This document shows, one piece after another, positions 1 to 7,071 of a DNA stretch of 64,000 nucleotides; position 1 is the stretch's first letter; each line of letters begins with the position of its first letter. A program made the translations under genes and the position numbers. Source of the stretch: Amycolatopsis sp. MtRt-6. GTDB lineage: Bacteria > Actinomycetota > Actinomycetes > Mycobacteriales > Pseudonocardiaceae. A model generated the notes under the pieces. It saw only the letters and a program-made list of their open reading frames with translations, had not been told where the DNA came from and ran no database searches. The DNA lies in NCBI RefSeq assembly GCF_017308975.1, contig NZ_JADWPD010000036.1, positions 51,844-115,843 of the forward strand, given 5' to 3'.

Positions 1-26
1 CGCAGATCGTTGCGCTTGTCCCGCAT
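1..26 (-). CDS. Start of an unknown gene, cut by the window edge
   Basis: Only the first eight codons are inside the window, reading MRDKRNDL. A strong Shine-Dalgarno-like stretch (CCGGAGGGGAG) lies a few bases upstream of the ATG at 26, and a SigB-like promoter motif lies at 63-88 on the same strand. Together these argue that a real gene begins here. Its product cannot be named. The promoter places it with the stress genes that follow. Confidence 0.5.
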
Positions 27-62
27 CTTTCGCTCCCCTCCGGCAGTCCGTTCGCCGGCGGG

Positions 63-88
63 TTACCCCGGATCACCGCGGGCAACAC
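63..88 (-). promoter_or_regulatory. SigB-like promoter of the edge gene
   Basis: On the minus strand GTGT (88-85) is separated by 16 bp from GGGTAA (68-63), matching the actinobacterial SigB/SigF consensus GNNT-N15-17-GGGTA. It lies about 37 bp upstream of the ATG at 26. Confidence 0.5.
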
Positions 89-195
89 GGCGGACTCCGA
101 AGATCCGGCTCGACTAGGCCGAACGAGTGAATTCCCCCAGGTCCGGCGCCGAAGACGGGCAAGGTGGTGAGACCCACGTCACAGCAGGAGGCCGG

Positions 196-408
196 ATGGG
201 CACCCAGCTCCGCATCAGCCGCGAAGACGGCTCACTGCCGTGCGAGGTCTGCGGCTTCCGGACGATGCACGTGGCCCAGGTGGTCGCGGACGACGGCACG
301 GTGCTCGGCCGCACCCTGGTGTGCACGACGTGCCAGCGCGGCAAGCCGCGCCCGGACCCGGCACCGGTCGAGTCGGAGGCACCCCCGGACGAGGTCCCGG
401 CCGGCTGA
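196..408 (+). CDS. Small CxxC/CxxC putative zinc-ribbon protein
   Basis: The protein has 70 residues and two Cys pairs, CEVC near residue 16 and CTTC near residue 45, spaced as in a small zinc ribbon. The C-terminal 20 residues are acidic and Pro-rich. The ATG at 196 is preferred over the in-frame ATG at 127 because AGCAGGAGG precedes it and the extra upstream residues look non-coding. No catalytic motif is visible. The role is unknown; metal binding is inferred only from the Cys spacing. Confidence 0.6.
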   Translation: MGTQLRISREDGSLPCEVCGFRTMHVAQVVADDGTVLGRTLVCTTCQRGKPRPDPAPVESEAPPDEVPAG

Positions 409-460
409 CGACGCCGGCCGCTCGGCATCCGACACCCGTCCCGCGTACCTGGACAGCCAC

Positions 461-500
461 CCTCCGGGTACACCGGCGCCCCTCCGGGTACGCCGAGCAG
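461..500. repeat. 20-bp tandem repeat in a convergent intergenic gap
   Basis: Two adjacent 20-bp units share CCTCCGGGTAC. The order GGTACACCGGC (467-477) then GGTACGCC (487-494) recurs at 44716-44744, also between convergent genes. It may be a dispersed termination-zone element. Confidence 0.4.
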
Positions 501-501
501 G

Positions 502-1230
502 TCACGCCGTCGTCGCCACCGCCGCCACGAACTCCGCCGCCACCTCGTGGAGCTTCCGGTTGCCGTCCTGGGAGCGCTTCACCAGCCGCTGGAAGGCTTC
601 CTCCGCCGTGATCCGGTGCGCGGCCATCAGGATCCCCTTGGCCTGGTCGATCACCGCGCGGGTCTCCAGCGCGCGGTTGAGCTGGTCGACCAGCTCGCGC
701 GCCGCGAAGTAGCGTCGCGCGCTACGCAGGCCGATCACCACCGTCGCCGTGTACAGCTCGAGGATCTTGGTGCCCAGCTCGCTGAAGCCGTGCTCGCCGA
801 ACCCGAACAGGTTCACCGCGCCGGACATGTCCTCGTCCACCGTCAGCGGCGCGGCGAGGAAGCTGGCCACGCCCAGCTGCTCCGCCGAGGAGACGAACTG
901 CGGCCACAGGTCCCCGACCGCGCCGACGCCGACGCGGACCGGCTGGCCCGTCTCGGCGGCGCGCAGGCACGGCCCGTCCCCGATCCGGTACTGCTCGCGG
1001 TCGAAGTTCACCGCCCGCTGGTCGGTGCTGGCCACCGTCTCCGGCACCCCTTCGCGCACCAGGGTGATGCTGGCCATGTCGGCCCCCGGCACCACCTGCA
1101 CGACGTGGTCGCACACCGCCTGCAGCATCTGGCCGAGGTCGAGCTCGCTGTCCAGCATCGCGGTCAGCGACTCCATCGCGAGCGTGACTTCGTCCAGCCG
1201 CGCGGTGAGCTGCTCATCGCCGCCCGTCAT
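502..1230 (-). CDS. GAF-ANTAR domain regulatory protein
   Basis: This 242-residue protein has an N-terminal GAF sensor domain (about residues 20-165) and a C-terminal ANTAR domain (about 180-238), with the ANTAR-type stretch VIDQAKGILMAAHRIT. ANTAR domains bind paired RNA hairpins and act as transcription antiterminators; GAF domains bind small ligands or sense redox state. The ATG at 1230 has AAGGGG upstream. No SigB-like motif was found in front of it, unlike many of its neighbours. A second protein of the same architecture is encoded at 7072. The ligand and the RNA targets cannot be read from the sequence. Confidence 0.88.
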   Translation of the reverse strand: MTGGDEQLTARLDEVTLAMESLTAMLDSELDLGQMLQAVCDHVVQVVPGADMASITLVREGVPETVASTDQRAVNFDREQYRIGDGPCLRAAETGQPVRVGVGAVGDLWPQFVSSAEQLGVASFLAAPLTVDEDMSGAVNLFGFGEHGFSELGTKILELYTATVVIGLRSARRYFAARELVDQLNRALETRAVIDQAKGILMAAHRITAEEAFQRLVKRSQDGNRKLHEVAAEFVAAVATTA

Positions 1231-1524
1231 CCTGGTGACGCCCCTTCTTCTTCCGACAGGGCGCTCTCAACCAGGGAGGACCCGGGCGCGCGCCACTAGT
1301 GGGCCGCTAGCGCTTTAACGGGTCCAGCGCGAGATTACTGCATCCCGATCAGCCCGGGCACGAGCGGTCACCACCGCGGCGCGCCGCACGCCCGTTCGGA
1401 GCAACGTCGGTTGCGAGCCGGAGGCGCGGGGTTAGTCTCGGTGGCACGGTTCAACCAGCAGCCGCTCGAACTCCCCCGAGCGCGGCGCTGCGGCCGCGCC
1501 GCACCAGGACGGTGGCGAACCGGT

Positions 1525-1890
1525 ATGACCTCTCCCCGAGCCAGGCACCCCGGCCTGCGGCTGCGCACGACGTGGCCCGCCCCGCACGCGGTCCTGGTGA
1601 CCGCGCGCGGCGACCTCGACAGCGCGACGGCCGGCGACCTGGCCTCGCTGCTCTCCGACCGCCTGTGGGCGACGCCCGAACGGCTGGTCGTCGATCTGTC
1701 CGAAGTGGACTTCCTCGGGGTGGCCGGGATCCGGGTGCTCCTGCACACGGCACTGCAGGCCGGGTCGGGCGGCACCGACCTGCTCGTGGTCACCGGGACG
1801 AACCCGATGGTCCGGCGGGCCCTGCAGGTGACCGGGGCGGACCGGCGGCTCACACTGGCCGAACACCGGCCCGCCCCCGCGCCCGCCTAA
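1525..1890 (+). CDS. STAS domain protein (anti-sigma factor antagonist-like)
   Basis: The 121-residue product is essentially one STAS domain, with the core pattern VTARGDLDSATA, then LVVDLSEVDFLGVAGIRVL and a final helix. In SpoIIAA/RsbV proteins the phosphorylated Ser/Thr lies in this DxxxFLxxxG region; here the position after DFLG is Val-Ala-Gly rather than a clear Ser, so phosphorylation control is doubtful. The ATG at 1525 puts the start just before the domain, though its ribosome site is weak. The gene converges on the LLM gene with a 4-bp overlap. It probably belongs with the nearby SigB partner-switching components. Confidence 0.78.
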   Translation: MTSPRARHPGLRLRTTWPAPHAVLVTARGDLDSATAGDLASLLSDRLWATPERLVVDLSEVDFLGVAGIRVLLHTALQAGSGGTDLLVVTGTNPMVRRALQVTGADRRLTLAEHRPAPAPA

Positions 1891-2852
1891 CCGCGCAACG
1901 CCGGCAGCAGTTCCTTCTCGGCGAAGTCGAGGAAGCCCTCCTGCTGGTCACCGCCGATCTGGACCAGCGCCACGTCGGTGAAGCCCGCCTTCTCGAACTC
2001 CTGCACCGCCTCGGCGATCGGCTCGATGTCGGGGCCGCACGGGATCGAGCCGGCGACGTCCTCCTCGCGGACGAACTGCGTCGCTCCGGCGAATCCGGCC
2101 GGGCCCGGCAGCTCGGCGTTGACCTTCCAGCCGCCGGCGAACCAGCGGAACTGCTCGTGCGCGCGCTTGACGGCGGCGTCGCGGTCGGTGCCCCACGACA
2201 CGGGCAGCTGCCCGACCTTGCGGCTCGGCGCGCCGCCGAGCTTCGTCGCGTCCCACTCCTGGGACAGCTCCACCTTCGGCTCGACGGCGATCATCACGTC
2301 GGCGACCGGGGCGAACCGCCGGACCGACTGCGAACCGGACACCGCGACGCCGATCGGCGTCCGCTTGTCCGGCAGGTCCCACAGCTTCGCCGAGTCGACG
2401 CGGAAGTGCTTGCCGTCGTAGTCGAAGTAGCCGCCGTCGAACAGGCCGCCGATGATCTGCACGGCCTCGGCGAGCATTTCGTGCCGGACGTTGGCGGGCG
2501 GCCAGCCCTGGCCGATGACGTGCTCGTTGAGGTTCTCGCCCGCCCCGAGGCCGAGGGTGAACCGGCCGCCCGAAAGCGCCTGCACGGTCGCCGCCTTCTG
2601 CGCCACGACCGCCGGGTGGTAGCGCATGGTCGGGCAGGTCACGTAGGTCATCAGCTCGGCTCGCTCGGTCACCTGCGTGACCGCGCCCAGCACGCTCCAG
2701 GCGTAGGGCGCGTGGCCCTGTTCGTCCAGCCAGGGCGAGTAGTGGTCGCTCATGACCTCGAAGTCGAAGCCGGCCCGTTCCGCGCCGGCGGCGAACCGGA
2801 CCAGGTCGTCCGGGCCTGCCTGCTCGGTCATCAGGGTGTAGCCGATCCGCAT
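1887..2852 (-). CDS. F420-dependent LLM-class oxidoreductase
   Basis: This 321-residue protein is a luciferase-like TIM-barrel enzyme of the F420-dependent glucose-6-phosphate dehydrogenase-like subgroup. It starts MRIGYTLMTEQAGPDDLVRF and carries the conserved LGLGAGENLNEHV segment near residue 105 and a WDLPDKRTPIGVAVSG segment typical of the group. Such enzymes transfer hydride between a substrate and cofactor F420; the substrate here is unknown. The ATG at 2852 follows a GAGAGGAGG ribosome site, and a SigB-like promoter precedes it. It is divergent from the gene at 2978, so both probably respond to the same stress sigma factor. Confidence 0.87.
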   Translation of the reverse strand: MRIGYTLMTEQAGPDDLVRFAAGAERAGFDFEVMSDHYSPWLDEQGHAPYAWSVLGAVTQVTERAELMTYVTCPTMRYHPAVVAQKAATVQALSGGRFTLGLGAGENLNEHVIGQGWPPANVRHEMLAEAVQIIGGLFDGGYFDYDGKHFRVDSAKLWDLPDKRTPIGVAVSGSQSVRRFAPVADVMIAVEPKVELSQEWDATKLGGAPSRKVGQLPVSWGTDRDAAVKRAHEQFRWFAGGWKVNAELPGPAGFAGATQFVREEDVAGSIPCGPDIEPIAEAVQEFEKAGFTDVALVQIGGDQQEGFLDFAEKELLPALRG

Positions 2853-2880
2853 CGGCGCCTCCTCTCGGTCAGCTTTCCGC

Positions 2881-2906
2881 TTACCCCTGGGAAGCAGCGG
2901 GTAACC
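2881..2906 (-). promoter_or_regulatory. SigB-like promoter of the LLM oxidoreductase gene
   Basis: On the minus strand GGTT (2906-2903), a 16-bp spacer and GGGTAA (2886-2881). It is back to back with the plus-strand motif at 2921. Confidence 0.55.
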
Positions 2907-2920
2907 ACCCCGGCCGGGAC

Positions 2921-2945
2921 GTTTGCGGCGCGATCACGCGGGTAC
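2921..2945 (+). promoter_or_regulatory. SigB-like promoter of the basic small-protein gene
   Basis: GTTT (2921-2924), a 15-bp spacer and GGGTAC (2940-2945), close to the best SigB/SigF consensus. The ATG lies at 2978. Confidence 0.65.
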
Positions 2946-2977
2946 TCATCCCGCGAGACGAGACGAAGGGAGCGGAC

Positions 2978-3307
2978 ATGCCTCAGTCGTGGAGCGGCAA
3001 GCGCGAACGCCAGTACGAGCACATCAAGGACTCGGCCGAGGACCGCGGGGCGAGCACCAAACGGGCCAAGGAGATCGCGGCCCGGACGGTGAACAAGAAC
3101 CGCGCCCAGTCGGGTGAGTCCCGCCAGGCGAGCAAGACGTCGCTCAAGGACAAGTCCCCCCAGCGGCGCGGCGGCGAGCGGTCCGGCAACCGGAAGGGCC
3201 CGGGCGGCCCGACGAAGGACCAGCTCTACAACGAAGCGAAGAAGAAGAACATCGACGGCCGCTCGAAGATGACCAAGAAGGAACTCGAACGGGCGCTGGG
3301 CCGGTGA
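2978..3307 (+). CDS. Basic small protein with a Rho-N-like C-terminus
   Basis: The 109-residue product is very rich in Lys, Arg, Ser and Gly and is probably disordered over its first 75 residues. The last 33 residues (TKDQLYNEAKKKNIDGRSKM onward) resemble the short helical Rho N-terminal/SAP-like motif that binds nucleic acid. Similar actinobacterial proteins are often labelled plasmid stabilisation proteins without functional proof. A good ribosome site (GAAGGGAG) and a near-consensus SigB-like promoter precede it. DNA or RNA binding under stress is an inference from charge and motif. Confidence 0.72.
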   Translation: MPQSWSGKRERQYEHIKDSAEDRGASTKRAKEIAARTVNKNRAQSGESRQASKTSLKDKSPQRRGGERSGNRKGPGGPTKDQLYNEAKKKNIDGRSKMTKKELERALGR

Positions 3308-3333
3308 CCATACCCGAAACCCCTGATCACGAA

Positions 3334-3359
3334 GTGTCAGCATTACACCGGATGGGTAG
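3334..3359 (+). promoter_or_regulatory. SigB-like promoter of the rsbW-sigB operon
   Basis: GTGT (3334-3337), a 16-bp spacer and GGGTAG (3354-3359). The ATG at 3370 starts only 11 bp after the -10 element, so the transcript would have a leader of a few bases at most. This fits positive autoregulation of the sigma factor. Confidence 0.6.
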
Positions 3360-3369
3360 TACCTCCCGC

Positions 3370-3819
3370 ATGGAAGAAACTCGAAGCGACAGCTCGTTCG
3401 GCGGCAAGCCGACCGTCGACGAGCTGCTCGACGAACTCGTCGAGCTGCGGCTCCCCGCCATGGCGGAGCAGATCCCGCTGGTCCGGATGCTCACGCACGG
3501 CGTGGTCTCGCGCGCGGACTTCGGGCTGGACGCGATCGCCGACGCCAAGATGGCGGTCGACGAGGCGTGCGCCCAGCTCGTCCAGCTGGCCGAGCTCGGC
3601 TCCCAGCTGCAGTGCCGCTTCCGCCTGGCCCCCGACGGCCTGCACGTGATCGTTTCGACCCGCTCGACCGACCCGAGGCCCCCGAGCGACCGCACGTTCG
3701 GCTGGCATGTCCTGACGACCCTGAGCCGGTCCGTGACGGCCCACTGCGACGTGCTGCCCGGTGGAGGTGCGGGCATCGTCACGATCGAGCTGGTGCTCAA
3801 CCCGGGAACGAGCGCGTGA
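3370..3819 (+). CDS. rsbW: Anti-sigma factor kinase, RsbW/UsfX-like
   Basis: The 149-residue product is a GHKL-type ATPase-like protein directly upstream of a SigB/SigF-family sigma factor, the arrangement of rsbW-sigB and usfX-sigF. The helix KMAVDEACAQLVQLA corresponds to the N-box; the usual Asn that coordinates magnesium is Gln here. The C-terminal FGWHVLTTLS segment corresponds to the ATP-lid/G-box region but is weakly conserved. It should bind and silence the sigma factor until a STAS antagonist displaces it. The ATG at 3370 is chosen because the upstream candidates (3304 GTG, 3352 ATG) lie in or before the promoter motif. The stop overlaps the sigB start by GTGA. Confidence 0.82.
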   Translation: MEETRSDSSFGGKPTVDELLDELVELRLPAMAEQIPLVRMLTHGVVSRADFGLDAIADAKMAVDEACAQLVQLAELGSQLQCRFRLAPDGLHVIVSTRSTDPRPPSDRTFGWHVLTTLSRSVTAHCDVLPGGGAGIVTIELVLNPGTSA

Positions 3820-4607
3820 GCGGCGAGCGAAAAACCCTCCTCCACCGCCCGGACGAATATGCCCACTGCGAGCCGCTGTTCGAGGAGCTGGGCACACTCG
3901 ACGACGGCGACCCGCGGCGCGAAGTCGTCCGGAGCAAGCTGGTCACCGAGCTCCTCCCGCTGGCCGAGCACATCGCCACCCGGTTTTCCGGCCGCGGCGA
4001 GCCTCGCGAGGATCTGGTCCAGGTGGCCCGGATCGGCTTGATCAACGCCGTGGACCGCTTCGACCCCACCCGCGGCCACGACTTCCTGTCTTTCGCGGTC
4101 CCGACGATCATGGGCGAGGTCCGCAGGCACTTCCGCGACACCGGCTGGTCGGTGCGCGTCCCCCGCCGGCTCAAGGAGCTGCACTTGTCGCTGAGCCAGG
4201 GCTCAGCGGTGCTGTCCCAGCGCCTGGGCCGCGCCCCCACGCCGACAGAGCTGGCCGAGCACCTGAACCTCGACGTGGACGAAGTCCGCGAAGGTCTCTT
4301 GGCGGGCAACGCGTACCAGGCACTATCGGTGGACAAGCCGGTGCACGACGACGCGGAAGCGCTGTCACTGGCGGACACCATGGGGGAACCGGACCACGAG
4401 ATGGCGATGGTGGAGAACCACGAGGCCCTCCAGCCATTGCTGCAGGAGCTCCCGAAGCGCGAGCGGGCGATTTTGGTGATGCGGTTCTTCGGGGGCTTGA
4501 CGCAGACTCAGATCGCGGATCGGATCGGCATTTCCCAGATGCACGTCTCCCGCCTGCTGTCCCAGACGCTGGAGCAGCTACGCGGAAAGCTGACGGGCGA
4601 GGGCTAG
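3816..4607 (+). CDS. sigB: RNA polymerase sigma factor, SigB/SigF/SigG family
   Basis: The 263-residue sigma factor has region 2 (about residues 30-105, with EDLVQVARIGLINAVDRFDP and MGEVRRHFRD), region 3 (about 115-180) and region 4 with a helix-turn-helix (TQTQIADRIGISQMHVSRLL, about 228-247). Length and layout match the SigB/SigF stress family rather than ECF sigmas. The GTG start overlaps the anti-sigma stop, implying translational coupling. The family recognises GNNT-N15-17-GGGTA promoters, and eleven such motifs lie within 12 kb, including one before its own operon. The exact paralogue name (sigB, sigF or other) cannot be fixed from sequence reading alone. Confidence 0.9.
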   Translation: MSGERKTLLHRPDEYAHCEPLFEELGTLDDGDPRREVVRSKLVTELLPLAEHIATRFSGRGEPREDLVQVARIGLINAVDRFDPTRGHDFLSFAVPTIMGEVRRHFRDTGWSVRVPRRLKELHLSLSQGSAVLSQRLGRAPTPTELAEHLNLDVDEVREGLLAGNAYQALSVDKPVHDDAEALSLADTMGEPDHEMAMVENHEALQPLLQELPKRERAILVMRFFGGLTQTQIADRIGISQMHVSRLLSQTLEQLRGKLTGEG

Positions 4608-4628
4608 GAACGCACGACCCGACCGCCC

Positions 4629-4700
4629 GAAGGCGGCATTTGGTGCGTCCAACGCACCGAAGGCCACATTGGGTGCGTCCAACGCACCGAAGGCCACATT
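4629..4700. repeat. 30-bp tandem repeat with internal hairpins
   Basis: Units 4641-4670 and 4671-4700 are identical except at the first base or two; a partial copy lies at 4629-4640. Each unit contains GGTGCGTCCAACGCACC, which can fold into a 6-bp hairpin, followed by GAAGGCCACATT. It lies just after the sigB stop and may help termination. The GAAGGCCAC theme recurs in the terminator at 20384. Confidence 0.8.
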
Positions 4701-4750
4701 GGGGCGCACCTCCGGCCACACCCCCCTGCCGACCCGATACGCAGCCGCAT

Positions 4751-4812
4751 CAGCGGCCGGCAGGCCGGGTCAAGGCACGCTTTCCCGCCTTGACGCGGTC
4801 TGCCGGCCGCTG
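4751..4812. terminator. Two-tier 62-bp inverted repeat
   Basis: An outer arm CAGCGGCCGGCAG (4751-4763) pairs perfectly with CTGCCGGCCGCTG (4800-4812). An inner arm GTCAAGGC (4769-4776) pairs with GCCTTGAC (4787-4794). It lies between the convergent sigB and CYTH-CHAD genes. A bidirectional terminator is likely, although no T-run follows. Confidence 0.6.
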
Positions 4813-4874
4813 AACAATCCGGCGTTCGGGCCGGCGGGAAAACCCCGGCAGAAGCAGACCGGCAGAAGCCCAGC

Positions 4875-6383
4875 TCACCCCAGCCAACCAGGCCGTTCTC
4901 CCTTCCGCACGCGCCGCCACTCCCCCAGAAACCGCTCCCGCAACTCCCCAGCCCGCCCGGCATCCCGCGCATGGAGCATTCCGAACGTGAAGGTGTTCTG
5001 CCCCTCACCATGCCCGGCAACAGCAAGCTGCCGCAGCACACCCCGCCCCACAACAGTGTCCTGATGCTCCCCCAGCGTCCCCTGAACAGCCTTCACGTTC
5101 TTCCGCCACGCCCGCAGCTTCTTCCCATAAACAGGCTTCACGACATCGGCGGCATACCGAGCCCGCTTCGCCTTCTTCCGCACATCGTGCAGCGCCCTCT
5201 CAAGCTCTTCACCAACCAACCCCCGCGCCGCAGCTTCGGCACGGCTCAGCTTCGAAGCGGCTTTCCGCACCGGCTTACGCAGCCCGGTCTTCGCCGGCTT
5301 ACGCGCGGCAGCGGTCAACACCGGCTCCTCCACCAAAGCATCCAGCGCACGCAGGACCCCGAGATACCGCTTGGAAGTCAACGCAGTCAAAGCCCGAGCC
5401 CGCCCTTCCTCCGCCTCCCGCGCGAAGTACCGGGTAAGAAACTGCCGCAACGGGCCGAAAACCAGCTCCGAAGGCACATCGTCAAGCTGCGCCCGCAGCC
5501 GCGCCTCGACGACCTCGGTATCCCGAGCCGGCGACAGCTGACGCCCCAGCCACCGCAGCTCGCCCGCGACCGGCCCCGCCTCGACCAGAGCCCCGAACGT
5601 CCGCAGCGTGCTCCGCAGCTTCCGGATGGCAACACGCATCTGGTGCACCGAATCGTCGACGTCCAGCCGAACCCCGACGTCCGCCCGGCGCAACCGGCCG
5701 TACTGCTCCCGCAAAGCGGCCACCACGACATCCCCCGCGGACGGCTTCTTCCCCAGCCGCGCCGCCGCCGGCACCCGGTCACCGACAAGCCGCCGCAGCT
5801 TGGACGGCCAAGGCGACGCCGAAGCGCCGGCCGCGACCAGCGCCCGGTCGAACTCCCCGAGCAACCCGGGATCGGCCGACGGATCCAGCTCGAGTTCCAG
5901 CTCGCGCCACGAGTCGAGCCGCACGGTCTCACCGCCGACCTCGCCCGTCACGTGATCGTCGGTCAAGATCGCGATGGTCCCGCCATCGGCACCGGCCAGC
6001 CGATGGGCGAACCGAACGGTCCGCAAGCGCGCGATCGGCACCAGCTTCTCCCCCAGCGTGTACGCCTGCACGAGCCGCCGCAGCCGGCCCGGCACCTTGT
6101 TCGGGTCGCCGCCCAGCGGGAGCTGCAGCTCCTGGCGCTCGTCGGCCGACACCGGCAGCTTCAGGTGCCAGCCCGCGTCGGGCCCACCGACGCGCCGCCG
6201 CAGCGTGATGCCGCCGCGGGCCAGCCGGAACGTCTCCGTGTCGTAGTAGGACGCGTCGAGGACGTGCTCGACCGGGTCGTCCTGGGTTTCGACGCCGCCG
6301 ACGCCGATCAGGCGGGGCACGCCGCTGCCCGCGACGATCTCGTACTTGCGTTCGCGCTCGGTCACCGCGGACGGCGCTGCCAT
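4875..6383 (-). CDS. CYTH and CHAD domain protein
   Basis: The 502-residue product combines an N-terminal CYTH domain (about 8-200) with the signature ERERKYEI, and a C-terminal CHAD domain (about 215-495) with conserved His and basic residues (HQMRVAIRKLRSTLR, HDVRKKAKRARYAAD). CYTH enzymes act on triphosphates or polyphosphate-type substrates in a tunnel; CHAD domains bind polyphosphate and locate proteins to polyphosphate granules. Together they suggest polyphosphate-linked triphosphatase activity. Translation starts at the ATG at 6383. A SigB-like promoter precedes the gene and is nearly abutting that of the divergent hemerythrin gene, linking polyphosphate metabolism to the stress regulon. 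Confidence 0.9.
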   Translation of the reverse strand: MAAPSAVTERERKYEIVAGSGVPRLIGVGGVETQDDPVEHVLDASYYDTETFRLARGGITLRRRVGGPDAGWHLKLPVSADERQELQLPLGGDPNKVPGRLRRLVQAYTLGEKLVPIARLRTVRFAHRLAGADGGTIAILTDDHVTGEVGGETVRLDSWRELELELDPSADPGLLGEFDRALVAAGASASPWPSKLRRLVGDRVPAAARLGKKPSAGDVVVAALREQYGRLRRADVGVRLDVDDSVHQMRVAIRKLRSTLRTFGALVEAGPVAGELRWLGRQLSPARDTEVVEARLRAQLDDVPSELVFGPLRQFLTRYFAREAEEGRARALTALTSKRYLGVLRALDALVEEPVLTAAARKPAKTGLRKPVRKAASKLSRAEAAARGLVGEELERALHDVRKKAKRARYAADVVKPVYGKKLRAWRKNVKAVQGTLGEHQDTVVGRGVLRQLAVAGHGEGQNTFTFGMLHARDAGRAGELRERFLGEWRRVRKGERPGWLG

Positions 6384-6418
6384 GGTTCGTCCTCTCTGGG
6401 GCCGGGTTCACCGCAGGG

Positions 6419-6444
6419 ATACCCGCACGGCGTCCGGCCGACAC
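6419..6444 (-). promoter_or_regulatory. SigB-like promoter of the CYTH-CHAD gene
   Basis: On the minus strand GTGT (6444-6441), a 16-bp spacer and GGGTAT (6424-6419). Only 2 bp separate its -35 from that of the opposite promoter at 6447. Confidence 0.6.
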
Positions 6445-6446
6445 GG

Positions 6447-6471
6447 GATTCGGTGCCGGAGCAGCGGGTAT
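6447..6471 (+). promoter_or_regulatory. SigB-like promoter of the hemerythrin-like gene
   Basis: GATT (6447-6450), a 15-bp spacer and GGGTAT (6466-6471). The -35 is weaker than in other copies but fits GNNT. Confidence 0.55.
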
Positions 6472-6508
6472 CCGGTTCTGCCAACCCGAGCCCGGACCAG
6501 GAGAGTGC

Positions 6509-7030
6509 ATGAACGGCAACCAGCCCGCAACCGATCTGACGACCATCCTCGCCGGCGACCACCGCGAGCTCGACCGGCTCTGCACCGAGCTCGAGCTCGG
6601 CCAAGGCAGTCCGGAGAACCGCAAGGACCTCGCCGACCACCTGATCGCGGAGCTGGTCCGGCACGCCGTCGCCGAAGAGCCCTTCCTCGACGGCGACGGC
6701 GATCTCGCCGAAGCCGACGGCCTGATGCGGCAGCTCGAAGGCGCGGGACCGCAGGAGCCGCGGTTCGAGCGCCTGCTGGGCGGGCTGATCCGCGCCATCC
6801 GGCGGCACGTCCGCGAGGAAGGGCCCGCGGTCGTGCGCGAGATCCGGCGTACCTGTTCCGCCGAGCGGCAGGCCGAACTGGGCAGAGCCGTCGTCGAGAG
6901 CCGCGATGCCGCGCCGACGCTTCCCCACCCGGATCTCGCCGACCGCATGCCGCAGGCCGATCAGCTGTGGCCGGGACCGGGATTCGTCGACCGGGCCCGT
7001 GCCGCGCTGCGGACCCCGGCATCGGGTTGA
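6509..7030 (+). CDS. Hemerythrin-like HHE domain protein
   Basis: The 173-residue helical protein shows the HHE pattern: DHRELDRL near residue 18, RHAVAEEPFLDGDGDL near 52 and a further RRHVREEGP near 93. Hemerythrin-like domains bind a di-iron centre and handle oxygen, nitric oxide or iron. CAGGAGAG precedes the ATG. It is divergent from the CYTH-CHAD gene across a shared 125-bp promoter region and is followed 41 bp later by a GAF-ANTAR gene on the same strand. An oxidative or nitrosative stress role under SigB control is inferred. Confidence 0.82.
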   Translation: MNGNQPATDLTTILAGDHRELDRLCTELELGQGSPENRKDLADHLIAELVRHAVAEEPFLDGDGDLAEADGLMRQLEGAGPQEPRFERLLGGLIRAIRRHVREEGPAVVREIRRTCSAERQAELGRAVVESRDAAPTLPHPDLADRMPQADQLWPGPGFVDRARAALRTPASG

Positions 7031-7071
7031 ATGGGAGGCTGGCCACCCATACCGAAGGACAGCGAGGATCC

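Noticed and set aside
3304..3369. Longer rsbW start at GTG 3304 overlapping the previous stop
   Set aside because: The added 22 residues would cover the SigB-like promoter motif and are unlike the rest of the protein. The ATG at 3370 fits the family start better.
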